Part shown: one piece after another, positions 17,045 to 25,021 of the stretch | Layout of the letters: each line of letters begins with the position of its first letter | How positions within the stretch are numbered: the stretch's first letter is position 1 | Source of the DNA: Oscillochloris sp. ZM17-4 | GTDB taxonomy: Bacteria > Chloroflexota > Chloroflexia > Chloroflexales > Chloroflexaceae | Reading direction: 5' to 3' | Assembly (NCBI RefSeq): GCF_019599295.1 | Contig: NZ_JAIEWN010000020.1 | Coordinates: forward strand, 24,853 to 70,666 | DNA length: 45,814 nt | Notes under the pieces: generated by a model | Database searches by the model: none | What the model saw: the letters and a program-made list of their open reading frames with translations, nothing else | What the model was told of the DNA's origin: nothing | Made by a program: the position numbers and the translations under genes

Positions 17045-17914
17045 GTGGACGTATCATCATACCATCGCTCCAAGCTGCTCGCTCTGATCGCAGCGATTAT
17101 CGCCCTTACGCTCTGCGCCGCGCCCGCCCCGCAGGCCCAGGCCCAGCCGGCCCCGCCCGACTGGTACGCCTGGCACCTGAAGGTCGACTTCCCCGGCCCG
17201 AGCCCGCGGGTGATCATGACCAGCTACTGGGGCCTGAGCGCCCCCACGCTGAACCAGCCGGTGTCCGTCACCGGCTCGTCCCAGCTCGATATCTCGACCC
17301 GCTGCACGGTTGTCGGCAGCCTGCCGGTTGTCGCCGGGACGGCCACCTTCGACGGCAGCAGCTACATCCGCTGCAGGATACCGAGCAGCGCGGTCAGCGC
17401 GATGGACGAGCAGTGCGCTGGCTCCTCCGCGCCGTTCTTCTGGGGCGCGCTGCGCGGCACGATCGCGCCCGGCTCGATCAGCAACCCGATCTTCACCCTG
17501 AGCAACTCCGTAACCCACACCCCGGTGAGCGCGTTCAGCCTGCCGAGCAACGGCGTGACCGCACAGTCGAGCCTCAGGCTTCCGTCTACGACCTACACCT
17601 CGGCGGCGTGGAACCTGAACGCCGCCGAGAACCGCGTCCTGATGAGCAGCGACGGCGTCTCGATCGCCGAGATCACCAGCTACTTCGCCGCCGACAGCTG
17701 GCTGAGCTTCATGAACACGATCAGCAGCCCGAACCGCACCAAGGTGGGGAACTGGGCCGAGCCCTCGCTGATGTACTGGCAGACATCCCGCAAGCCTGAG
17801 GGATATCGGCTCAGCGACACCTTCGACATCGGCTACAACCCCGCCACCGGCAGCTACTTCGCCGGCACCATGTCGGACGGCGAGTTCGACCCGCCCGGCT
17901 GCACCGCCAAGTAG
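17045..17914 (+). CDS. Secreted protein of unknown function
   Basis: A 289-residue protein, not recognised. The N-terminus (LLALIAAIIALTLCAAPAP then QAQAQP) is a classical signal peptide with an AQA-type cleavage site. The mature part is rich in Ser, Thr and Asn, has five Cys (e.g. TRCTV, IRCRI, DEQCAG, PPGCTAK) that could form disulphides, and shows no membrane anchor. GTG 17045 is selected for its strong ribosome site (GAGGAGGTCCCG). It is divergent from the sugar ABC operon, so a role in handling the same extracellular substrate is possible but unproven. A triloop hairpin follows the stop codon. Confidence 0.75.
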   Translation: MDVSSYHRSKLLALIAAIIALTLCAAPAPQAQAQPAPPDWYAWHLKVDFPGPSPRVIMTSYWGLSAPTLNQPVSVTGSSQLDISTRCTVVGSLPVVAGTATFDGSSYIRCRIPSSAVSAMDEQCAGSSAPFFWGALRGTIAPGSISNPIFTLSNSVTHTPVSAFSLPSNGVTAQSSLRLPSTTYTSAAWNLNAAENRVLMSSDGVSIAEITSYFAADSWLSFMNTISSPNRTKVGNWAEPSLMYWQTSRKPEGYRLSDTFDIGYNPATGSYFAGTMSDGEFDPPGCTAK

Positions 17915-17925
17915 CTTCTTCTGAT

Positions 17926-17964
17926 ATGCCGAAGGGCGCCGGCCAAGCCGGCGCCCTTCGGCAT
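17926..17964 (+). terminator. Perfect 18-bp hairpin with CAA loop
   Basis: Arms 17926-17943 and 17947-17964, 11 bp after the stop of the secreted-protein gene, GC-rich and without a T-tract. It ends only about 20 bp before the next promoter. Confidence 0.65.
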
Positions 17965-17983
17965 GTCCTTCGCCCCCAACCCC

Positions 17984-17992
17984 TGCTATAAT
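17984..17992 (+). promoter_or_regulatory. Extended -10 promoter giving a probable leaderless mRNA
   Basis: TGCTATAAT ends six bases before the ATG at 17999. A start site 6-8 bp after the -10 would coincide with the A of the ATG, and no Shine-Dalgarno is present. Confidence 0.6.
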
Positions 17993-17998
17993 GCCCGA

Positions 17999-20161
17999 AT
18001 GCCCCGCCGACTCACATACCTGGCCATGCTGGCCGCCATCCTGCTCGCCGGCTGCGCGCAGGATGCCCCCACCGCGCCCGCCGTCGGCCCCCACGGGATC
18101 GTCGAGCCCTTCCTGCGGGCCTGGCGCGACGCCGGGGGCGACTCGGCCCTGGGCGCGCCCCTCGGCCCGCCGCGCTGGGTCGATGACTACCAGGTGCAGT
18201 TCTTCCCCGCCGCCAGCGTCACCGCCGTGGACACGGCCCGCGCCGTGGTGCAGCCGCTCGACGCCGGCTGGCGGGCCGGCTACCCCGCCGACCTGCTTGA
18301 CCTGCCGGCCGCGCCCCTGCGGGCATCGATCTCCCTTGCCGACGGCCACGACTCTGTGGCCCAGCCCCTCGCCCCGCTCACCGCCACCCTGCGCCTGGAG
18401 GGCTACAGCGGCCCGGCCGAGCTGCGCCTCTACGACGCCCAGCTGCGCCCCGCCGGCTCCGTCGCGCTGGAGGTGGCGGATGGCCGGGGCGAGGCGGCCG
18501 TCCTACCCAGGGGCCGGCTCGGCCCCCAGTGGGCGATCGCCCTGGTCGACGGGCAGGTCGCCGGCGCCCGCAGCCGGCTCTTCACCCTCGACGCGACAAC
18601 CTCGATCACGACCGGCGACGCCGAGCTCGACGCGCTCTACCCGCGCATCCTCGGATTCATGCAGCAGGATGTGGTCAGCTACGAGCTGAACGGCCGCGCC
18701 GTGCGCGGCTACCGCTCGCCCGACAACCCGCTGCTCTGGCTGCGCGACCACGTCTACCAGGGGCGGGCCTTCCGCTACTTCGAGCCGGATATGACCAGCC
18801 TGCTCGACGCCTTCCGCGACGCCCAGCGCCCCGACGGCAGCTTCCCCGATGTGATCGACTACCCCGAGCGCTTCGTGACGGCCACCCGCAAGGAGGTCGA
18901 GTCCGACCTGGAGTTCCTCTTCGTCCAGGGCGTCTACGAGGCCTGGCAGGCCACCGGCGATGACGCCTGGCTGTCCCAGAATATGGCGGCGATGCGCAGG
19001 GCGCTGCGTTACATAACGAGCGACCCGCTGCGCTGGGACGCGGCGCGCGGCCTGGTGCGCCGCCCCTACACGATCGACATGTGGGACTTCGCCTACGGGC
19101 CGACGACGCTCAGCCCCGACGGCAAGCCCGCCCCGCGCCACTGGATCGCGCCCGACACGATCTGGGGCACCTTCCACGGCGATAACACCGGGCTGGCCCA
19201 GGCGCTGCGCCTGATGGGCGAGATGGAGCGCCGGGTCGGCGACCCGGCCCTGGCCGACGGCGACGACCAGCAGGCCGACGGGATCATGGCGCGGCTGAAC
19301 GCCCTGAGCTGGAACGGGCGCTTCTTCACCCACTTTGTGCCCGAGGACCCGAGCTTCCAGCCGGCGGGGGTCGACGCCGGCAACCAGCTGAGCCTCTCCA
19401 ACGCCTACGCGCTCAACCGGGGCGTGCTGAGCAAGCAGCAGGGCGAGCTGATCGTCAAGCGCTACTTCCAGCGGCGCGACTTTAGCAGAGCCTTCGCCGA
19501 GTGGTACAGCATCGACCCGCCCTTCCCGGCGGGCAGCTACGGCATGGCCGGCGGCAAGGGCGAGCTCCCCGGCGAGTACGTCAACGGCGGGATCATGCCC
19601 CTGGTGGGCGGCGAGCTGTCCCGCGGGTCCTTCCGCTACGGCGCCGAGGCCTACGGCTTCGACATCCTGCGCCGCTACGCCGACCTGACGCGGCTCACCG
19701 GGGCCAGCTACCTCTGGTACTACCCCGATGGCCGCCCCGGCATCTCCGGCCCCGACACCATCGGCACCGATGGCTGGGGCGCGGGCTCCATGCTTGCCGC
19801 CCTGATCGAGGGCGCCGCCGGGGTGAGCGACAAAGACCGTGGCCTCCGCGACCTTATCCTCAGCCCGCGCTGGGCCGCCGACCCGGCCTTCACCCAGGTG
19901 CGTGCCGTGGCCCGCTACGCCGCCTCCGACGGCTACGTGGCCTACACCTGGCGGCGCGATGGGCGCGCGATCAGGATCAGCCTGAGCAGCAGCTCCGACG
20001 TGGCCTTTGTGCGCGTCCTGCTGCCCGACGACGCCCCCCAGGACGTGCGCATCGCCCTCGATGGCGTCGAGCAGCCGGCGGCCTTTAGCACGAGCCAGCG
20101 GAGCCGCTATGCCACCATCTCGCTCTCCGGCGGCAGCGCCGAGATCGTCGTGAGCTGGTGA
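17999..20161 (+). CDS. Lipoprotein with (alpha/alpha)6 glycoside-hydrolase-like domain
   Basis: A 720-residue protein. Signal peptide with lipobox LLAGC gives a membrane-anchored lipoprotein. Residues from about 20 to 190 form a beta-rich N-terminal part; the rest is helical with WLRDHVYQGRAFRYF, DAQRPDGSFPD, LEFLFVQGVYEAWQATGD, DMWDFAYGP and a C-terminal beta domain, as in six-hairpin glycosidases (GH15/GH63/GH78-like). A role in extracellular oligosaccharide breakdown is inferred; the specificity is not visible. The start at 17999 is preferred to 17963 because the -10 box lies between them. A sugar ABC transporter is encoded just upstream on the other strand. Confidence 0.75.
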   Translation: MPRRLTYLAMLAAILLAGCAQDAPTAPAVGPHGIVEPFLRAWRDAGGDSALGAPLGPPRWVDDYQVQFFPAASVTAVDTARAVVQPLDAGWRAGYPADLLDLPAAPLRASISLADGHDSVAQPLAPLTATLRLEGYSGPAELRLYDAQLRPAGSVALEVADGRGEAAVLPRGRLGPQWAIALVDGQVAGARSRLFTLDATTSITTGDAELDALYPRILGFMQQDVVSYELNGRAVRGYRSPDNPLLWLRDHVYQGRAFRYFEPDMTSLLDAFRDAQRPDGSFPDVIDYPERFVTATRKEVESDLEFLFVQGVYEAWQATGDDAWLSQNMAAMRRALRYITSDPLRWDAARGLVRRPYTIDMWDFAYGPTTLSPDGKPAPRHWIAPDTIWGTFHGDNTGLAQALRLMGEMERRVGDPALADGDDQQADGIMARLNALSWNGRFFTHFVPEDPSFQPAGVDAGNQLSLSNAYALNRGVLSKQQGELIVKRYFQRRDFSRAFAEWYSIDPPFPAGSYGMAGGKGELPGEYVNGGIMPLVGGELSRGSFRYGAEAYGFDILRRYADLTRLTGASYLWYYPDGRPGISGPDTIGTDGWGAGSMLAALIEGAAGVSDKDRGLRDLILSPRWAADPAFTQVRAVARYAASDGYVAYTWRRDGRAIRISLSSSSDVAFVRVLLPDDAPQDVRIALDGVEQPAAFSTSQRSRYATISLSGGSAEIVVSW

Positions 20162-20177
20162 GCGCGCGGCGCCGCCG

Positions 20178-20186
20178 TGCTATACT
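20178..20186 (+). promoter_or_regulatory. Extended -10 promoter
   Basis: TGCTATACT, about 30 bp upstream of the ATG at 20218. It is followed by the ribosome site AAAAGGAG. Confidence 0.5.
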
Positions 20187-20217
20187 TGAGCGAACAAGTG
20201 GAAAAGGAGCACCGCCC

Positions 20218-20997
20218 ATGCCCCGCACAGGCTTTCAGGCCGAGGTGAACGGCTTCGCCTTCGTCAACTCGTGGCAGCTCGATAAGGGCGAGAGCGACCA
20301 TATGCGCCAGACCCTCACCGGCTCAGCGGGCCAGGCCAGCAACTCGGCGGCCGGCGGGCTCGGCGGGCTCCTGAGCAACCGCATCGCCCCGCAGCTTGAG
20401 GAGTGGATCGACGCCGCCCTGCCCGACTACTACGGCATGTGCGGCGGCATGGCCTTCGCCGCCGCCGACCACTTCGCCGCAGGCGTGCCGCTGCCCCGCG
20501 GGCGCGGCTACGACGACATCCCCCAGGACAGCACGCCCCACGGGCGCGCCCTGCGCGACTACCTCTGGGAGCGGCAGATCCAGAGCCTCCAGCTGAATGC
20601 GCCGCAGCTGCTGCACTGGATGCTGATGCTCCACCTGCCCCTGCCCTTCGCCGGGCCGGGCTGGCTGCTCGACCGCGCCCGCGAGGAGTGGGCCGAGCTG
20701 AAGCGCCACATCGACACCGGCCACCCCTGGCCGCTCTGCCTGATCGGCAGCTCGATCTCGCCCTTCGACAACCACCAGGTGCTCGCCACCGGCTACGACG
20801 ACCACGGCGACGGCACCGGCGTGATCTATGTCTACGACATGAATAGCCCCGGCAAGGAGCAGACGATCACCATCGACACCCGCTTCGGCCAGCTCGCCGC
20901 CGTCGAGAGCGTGCCCAACGCCGAGCGCGGCCCCCTGCGGGCCTTCTTCTGCGAGCGCTACGAGCCGGCCCCGCCACCCACGCTGCCTGACGCGTAG
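20218..20997 (+). CDS. Putative papain-like cysteine-peptidase-fold protein (C39-like)
   Basis: A 259-residue soluble protein with no signal peptide or membrane helix. Not recognised with certainty. It has YYGMCGGMAFAAADHF (Cys75), then about 110 residues later FDNHQVLATGYDD (His186) followed by IYVYDMNSPG with Asp/Asn. The Cys ... His-x-V-L-A-x-G-Y ... Y-D-x-N order is that of C39-like and related papain-fold proteins, so thiol hydrolase activity is possible. The ATG at 20218 has a clear Shine-Dalgarno (AAAAGGAG). It is transcribed from its own promoter and followed by a palindrome. It could equally be a catalytically inactive binding domain. Confidence 0.6.
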   Translation: MPRTGFQAEVNGFAFVNSWQLDKGESDHMRQTLTGSAGQASNSAAGGLGGLLSNRIAPQLEEWIDAALPDYYGMCGGMAFAAADHFAAGVPLPRGRGYDDIPQDSTPHGRALRDYLWERQIQSLQLNAPQLLHWMLMLHLPLPFAGPGWLLDRAREEWAELKRHIDTGHPWPLCLIGSSISPFDNHQVLATGYDDHGDGTGVIYVYDMNSPGKEQTITIDTRFGQLAAVESVPNAERGPLRAFFCERYEPAPPPTLPDA

Positions 20998-21008
20998 AGG
21001 CTGATTCT

Positions 21009-21045
21009 GTAAGGGCGCAGCAGCGCCGCGCTGCTGCGCCCTTAC
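21009..21045 (+). terminator. Palindrome with GTAAGGGCGCAGCAG ends
   Basis: Perfect 17-bp arms (21009-21025, 21029-21045) with a CCG loop, 12 bp after the preceding stop codon. A member of the palindrome family also seen at 29917, 32593 and 34740. Confidence 0.65.
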
Positions 21046-21070
21046 GCTACGCTATAGAGAAGAGCTACCT

Positions 21071-21553
21071 GTGACCCTGACAAGCAGCGCCTACGCGACC
21101 CTGATCGCGCGCTACATCCTCAACACCTACCAGAGCCGCGGCGTCGCGATCTACCGCGAGGTCTTCGCCGGCAAGTCGATCATCGGCAAGAACCGCCGCG
21201 TCGATATCATGCTCGTCTGCGAGGAGACGCGGCTGGCCTACGCTGTCGAGTGTAAGTTCCAGGCCACCCAGGGCACCGCCGACGAGAAGATACCCTACGC
21301 CCTGGACGATATCCAGGCCATGCGCATGCCCGGCTGCATCGTCTACGCCGGCGAGGGCTGGTCGGAGGGGGTGCTGCACATGCTGCGCGCCTCGGCCTTC
21401 GCCGCCTACTGCCTGCCCGGCGAGGCCCTGCGGCCATCCGAGGCCACCCGCGAGCTCGACCACCTGCTGGCCATGAACTTCGGCTGGTGGGACGTGCTCG
21501 TCGGCGGCAAGCAGCCCTTTGTGGACGCCACCCCTCATAAGCTCTCCTGGTGA
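21071..21553 (+). CDS. PD-(D/E)XK nuclease-like protein
   Basis: A 160-residue protein with the core of the PD-(D/E)XK nuclease superfamily: KNRRVDIMLV supplies the Asp, and AVECKFQATQG supplies the E-x-K pair after one beta strand. A following helix contains EKIPYALDDIQAM with the Gln often found in this fold. It would be a Mg-dependent DNA-processing or restriction-like enzyme, yet no methyltransferase or specificity gene is nearby. Start is GTG 21071 after a weak ribosome site (AGAAGAG). It is the first gene of a three-gene transcription unit: the hydrolase begins 4 bp after its stop codon and the EamA gene overlaps the hydrolase. Confidence 0.72.
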   Translation: MTLTSSAYATLIARYILNTYQSRGVAIYREVFAGKSIIGKNRRVDIMLVCEETRLAYAVECKFQATQGTADEKIPYALDDIQAMRMPGCIVYAGEGWSEGVLHMLRASAFAAYCLPGEALRPSEATRELDHLLAMNFGWWDVLVGGKQPFVDATPHKLSW

Positions 21554-21557
21554 GGCA

Positions 21558-22529
21558 ATGACAGCGACGACACGCACCCCGCCCGCGGCGACATGGGCGC
21601 CCGACGCGCTCCTGCCCGGCTTCGAGGCCCTGACCCTGGCCTTCCCCGACGACTACGACGGCCCGGTGACGGCCACCCTGGTGCGCCGGCCCGCCCCCGC
21701 GCCGGCGGGCCGCGCCGTGCTCTACATCCACGGCTTCATCGACTACTTCTACCAGGCCCACATGGCCGACGCCTACAGCGCCCACGGCTTCAGCTTCTAC
21801 GCCCTCGACCTGCGCAAGTCCGGGCGCTCGATGCTGCCCCACCAGCGCCCCTACTTCTGCCGCGACCTGCGCGAGCACTTCGCCGAGATCGACGCCGCGA
21901 TCGACCTGATCCTCGCCGACGAGGGCGACGTCCGGCTGCTGCTGAACGGCCACTCGGCGGGCGGCCTGCTGGCGGCGCTCTACGCCAGCGAGGGCGCGCG
22001 GCGCGGCCAGATCGACGCGATCTTCCTGAACAGCCCCTTCTTCGACTTCAAGGTCGACCCGCTGACGAAGGCGATCAGCCCGCTGCTGGCCGCCCTCGGC
22101 GGGATGCTGCCCAACCTCAACGTGGGCGGGCTCTCGCCGCTCTACGGCCAGAGCATCCACCGCTCCGGGCGCGGCGCGTGGGACTTCGACCTGCGCCTCA
22201 AGCCGATCATGGGGCCGCGCCCGCGCCTGGGCTGGGTGCGCGCCACCTACCAGGCCCAGCGCACGGTGCGGGCCGGCCTGCGCATCCCGCAGCCCATCCT
22301 GCTCATGCACGCGGCCCGCTCGGGCGGCGGCGCCCAGTGGAACGAGAGCTTCACCAACAGCGACTGTGTGCTGGATGTGGACGACATGCGGCGCTACGGC
22401 CCCGGCCTGGGCGACAGAGTCACCATGATCAGCGTCGAGGGCGCCATGCACGACCTGGTGCTCTCGGCGCCCCCGGTGCGCGCGCGGGTGTTTGATGCGC
22501 TCTTCGCCTGGGCTGAGGCCACCCTATGA
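21558..22529 (+). CDS. Alpha/beta hydrolase (lysophospholipase/monoacylglycerol-lipase-like)
   Basis: A 323-residue alpha/beta-hydrolase. The strand-turn HGF (LYIHGFIDYFYQ) forms the oxyanion hole. The nucleophile elbow is NGHSAGG (Ser). The acid is probably the Asp in LDVDDM, and the base is the His in EGAMHDLVLS. The overall pattern resembles serine aminopeptidase S33/monoacylglycerol lipases; no signal peptide, so a cytoplasmic lipid esterase is likely. ATG 21558 follows the nuclease stop by 4 bp. The stop overlaps the ATG of the transporter gene (ATGA), which implies coupled translation. Confidence 0.88.
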   Translation: MTATTRTPPAATWAPDALLPGFEALTLAFPDDYDGPVTATLVRRPAPAPAGRAVLYIHGFIDYFYQAHMADAYSAHGFSFYALDLRKSGRSMLPHQRPYFCRDLREHFAEIDAAIDLILADEGDVRLLLNGHSAGGLLAALYASEGARRGQIDAIFLNSPFFDFKVDPLTKAISPLLAALGGMLPNLNVGGLSPLYGQSIHRSGRGAWDFDLRLKPIMGPRPRLGWVRATYQAQRTVRAGLRIPQPILLMHAARSGGGAQWNESFTNSDCVLDVDDMRRYGPGLGDRVTMISVEGAMHDLVLSAPPVRARVFDALFAWAEATL

Positions 22530-23440
22530 TCGGCGGACAGGCCCGCCCGGCGGCCCGGCACATCTACGACCGGCCCTACGTCCTGCTGACGATCGCCGTG
22601 CTCTGCTGGGCCGGCAACTTCGTGCTGGGCCGCGCGGTGAGCGGCGCGGTGCCGCCGGTGGGCCTGGCCTTCTGGCGCTGGCTGGGCGGTGCCCTGGTGA
22701 TCGCCGGCTTCGCCGCGCCCCACCTGCGCCGCGACTGGCCCGTGGTGCGCGCCCAGATCGGCGTCGTCCTGCTGCTCTCGCTGCTCGGCATCGCCATCTT
22801 CAACACCCTGATCTACACCGGGCTGCACTTCACCACCGCGATCAACGCCCTGCTCATGCAGTCGGCCCAGCCGGTGGTGATCATCATCTTCTCGTTCCTG
22901 CTCTTCCGCGACACGGTGACGCCCCGCCAGCTGCTGGCGGTGGCGATCTCGCTCTGCGGCGTGGTGACGATCATCGCCCGGGGCGACCCGGCGGTGCTGC
23001 GGGCGCTCTCGCTGAACGTGGGCGACATGATCGTGCTGGCGGCGGTGTTCGCCTACGCGGCCTACACCACCCTGCTGCGCCGCCGCCCGCGCATCCACCC
23101 GCTGAGCTTCCTCTTCGTCACCTTCAGCATCGGCGCGGCCATGCTGCTGCCGCTCTCCCTCTGGGAGGGACTCGCGGGCCAGCCCATGCGGCTGAACCCG
23201 GTGACGCTGGGCGCGGTGGGCTACGTGGTGCTCTTCCCGGCCATCCTGGCCTACCTCTGCTACAACCGGGGCGTCGAGCTGATCGGGGCCAACCGGGCCG
23301 GCCACTTCTTCCACCTGCAGCCGGTCTTCGGCACCGCCCTGGCCATGGCCTTTCTCGGCGAGCAGTTCCAGGCCTTCCACGCCGTCGGCATCGCGCTCAT
23401 CCTGGGCGGGATCGCCCTGGCGACCTTGCGGCGGGCGTAG
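22526..23440 (+). CDS. EamA/DMT family transporter
   Basis: A 304-residue membrane protein made of two EamA repeats of five helices each (about residues 18-150 and 165-302). Typical motifs are AGNFVLGRAVSG in the first helix, PPVGLAFWRWL, the TAINALLMQSAQPVVI helix, and GANRAGHFFHLQPVF in the second repeat. DMT proteins export amino acids, metabolites or drugs across the cytoplasmic membrane; the substrate is not predictable. Its ATG overlaps the hydrolase stop. Its own stop codon lies inside a perfect 32-bp palindrome shared with the convergent ribokinase remnant. Confidence 0.92.
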   Translation: MIGGQARPAARHIYDRPYVLLTIAVLCWAGNFVLGRAVSGAVPPVGLAFWRWLGGALVIAGFAAPHLRRDWPVVRAQIGVVLLLSLLGIAIFNTLIYTGLHFTTAINALLMQSAQPVVIIIFSFLLFRDTVTPRQLLAVAISLCGVVTIIARGDPAVLRALSLNVGDMIVLAAVFAYAAYTTLLRRRPRIHPLSFLFVTFSIGAAMLLPLSLWEGLAGQPMRLNPVTLGAVGYVVLFPAILAYLCYNRGVELIGANRAGHFFHLQPVFGTALAMAFLGEQFQAFHAVGIALILGGIALATLRRA

Positions 23441-23466
23441 GGGCGGCGCGCGCGCCGCCCCTACGC
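23435..23466. terminator. Perfect 32-bp palindrome between convergent genes
   Basis: GCGTAGGGGCGGCGCG followed by its exact reverse complement, no spacer. The EamA stop codon (23438-23440) and the stop of the ribokinase tail (23461-23463, minus) occupy symmetrical positions in the two arms. It could terminate both transcripts. Confidence 0.65.
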
Positions 23467-24268
23467 CGAGTGCTCGGCGAGCAGCGCCAGCACCTCATCG
23501 CGGCGGGGCAGCGACGACTCCGGCGGCGGTCGAGTCCACGGCGCTCACCCGGAAGGCCGGGTGGTAGGCGGAGCCATCGACCCCGGACAGGACGGCGCCG
23601 AACTCGCCGAGGGTGATGATCGCGTTCGGCACGCCCGTCACGGCGGAGAGTGCGCGGGCCAGGATCTTCGGCGGCGCGCCGCTCGGCTCATCGAGGAAGG
23701 CCGCCGCCTCGCTCTCGTTTGGCACCAGGTAGTCCACATTCGCCAGGAGCTCGGCGGGGAGGCGTGTGACCGGGGCGGGGGCCGGGTTCAGGATGACGAT
23801 CGCCCCGGCGGCGCGGGCGATGGCGGCGGCGCGGGTCACCACGGGCAGCGGCACCTCCAGCTGGAGCAGCAGCACGCGGGCCGAGGTGATCAGCGGCGCG
23901 GCCGCCTCCACATCCTCGGGCGTCAGGGCCGCGTTGGCCCCGTGGGCGATCACGATCGTGTTCTGTCCGCCATCCTCCACCGTGATCAGGGCCACCCCGG
24001 TGGACAGGCCCGGCGTGTCGATGACCCGCGCGATATTGACCCCATCGACCTCGGCGGCGATCCGCAGCATCTGGCCGAATCCGTCGGACCCCACCCGCCC
24101 GACCATCGCCGTGGGCGCGCCGAGGCGGGCGGCGGCCACCGCCTGGTTCGCGCCCTTGCCGCCGGGGTAGGTGGCGAACGGCCCGCCGCTCAGCGTCTCC
24201 CCCGGCTTCGGCAGCCTCGGCGAGCGCACCACCAGATCCATGTTCAGCGAGCCGACCACGACAATCAT
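23461..24268 (-). pseudogene. rbsK: Ribokinase (PfkB family), internally deleted
   Basis: The N-terminal about 245 codons encode a normal ribokinase: VVVGSLNMDLV, the YPGGKGANQAVAAARLG signature, NPAPAP and LVPNESEA. The conserved DTTAAGD motif breaks off as VDSTAAG and then reads out of frame to a stop at 23495. In another frame the correct C-terminal end follows (SLPRRDEVLALLAEHSA, stop at 23461). So about 40-50 codons, including the catalytic Asp of GDAF and the ATP-binding region, have been deleted with a frameshift. The ATG at 24268 still has a good ribosome site (GAGGAGACC). The product would be inactive. An assembly error should be excluded. Confidence 0.8.
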
Positions 24269-24306
24269 AGGTCTCCTCAGGCTAAGCCCGTCATTGGGCG
24301 CTGACG

Positions 24307-24359
24307 TAGCGCTTTGACAAAGGCTGCCAGCATCGCTGGCAGCCTTTGTCAAAGCGCTA
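24307..24359 (-). terminator. Perfect 25-bp hairpin with ATC loop
   Basis: Arms 24307-24331 and 24335-24359, 11 bp after the stop of the PAP2 gene and before the ribokinase remnant. No T-tract. Confidence 0.6.
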
Positions 24360-24369
24360 AGATCTGATT

Positions 24370-25011
24370 CTACAGTAGTCCAAAGGCCATATACGACCCG
24401 ACCACGCAGGCGCAGGCGAGGGCCAGGCCGGCCGCCACCTGCATCGGCGTGTGGTTGCGCGTGCGCACCCGCGCCCAGCCGAGGCTCAGGGCGCAGACCC
24501 AGAGCAGCAGGCCGAGCGGCTTGGAGTAGAGCGCGGCGATGGTGGCGCAGGAGCCAATCCCGGCCGAGTGGATGCTGATCTTCCAGAACAGGTTGATCAG
24601 CCAGGATGTGCCGTTGAGCAGGGCCGCGCTGGCGAGCAGGGCCACCAGCGGCGTCGGCGCGCCCAGGAAGCTCAGCAGGCCCACGCCCGCCAGCACCGTG
24701 GCCATGCCGAACAGGTAGAGCTCGTTGCGCTGCGAGCGCACCGAGACATCGTCGTCGGTGTAGGCTCCCTGGCGCAGCCGGATGCTGAAGAAGATCGTCG
24801 GCGGGAGCACCTGGATCAGCGTGCAGAGCGCGGCCCACCCCAGCCCGTGCATTGTCGGCGCGACGCCCATAAGCCCGACGATGAAGATGCTGATGATGCT
24901 CAGGATGACGGGGTGGAAGATCTGCGAGATCGTGCGGGCGATGGCGTAGCCCCTGCCGGGGACGGCGCCGCGCCGCAGCGCCTCGGCGGTCAGGTCGTTC
25001 TGCTGTGTCAT
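24370..25011 (-). CDS. PAP2 superfamily membrane protein
   Basis: A 213-residue protein with about six membrane helices. It carries degenerate forms of the phosphatidic-acid-phosphatase signature: KISIHSAG in place of PSGH, and RVRTRNHTPMQVAAG in place of S-R-x5-H-x3-D. The His residues are kept and the final Asp is replaced by Gln. In a polysaccharide cluster such proteins often recycle undecaprenyl pyrophosphate, or act in prenyl-lipid metabolism, so that is the likely role (inference). The gene starts 10 bp after the GT4 stop and is the last intact gene of the cluster. Confidence 0.78.
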   Translation of the reverse strand: MTQQNDLTAEALRRGAVPGRGYAIARTISQIFHPVILSIISIFIVGLMGVAPTMHGLGWAALCTLIQVLPPTIFFSIRLRQGAYTDDDVSVRSQRNELYLFGMATVLAGVGLLSFLGAPTPLVALLASAALLNGTSWLINLFWKISIHSAGIGSCATIAALYSKPLGLLLWVCALSLGWARVRTRNHTPMQVAAGLALACACVVGSYMAFGLL

Positions 25012-25021
25012 GTCGTGTCCG

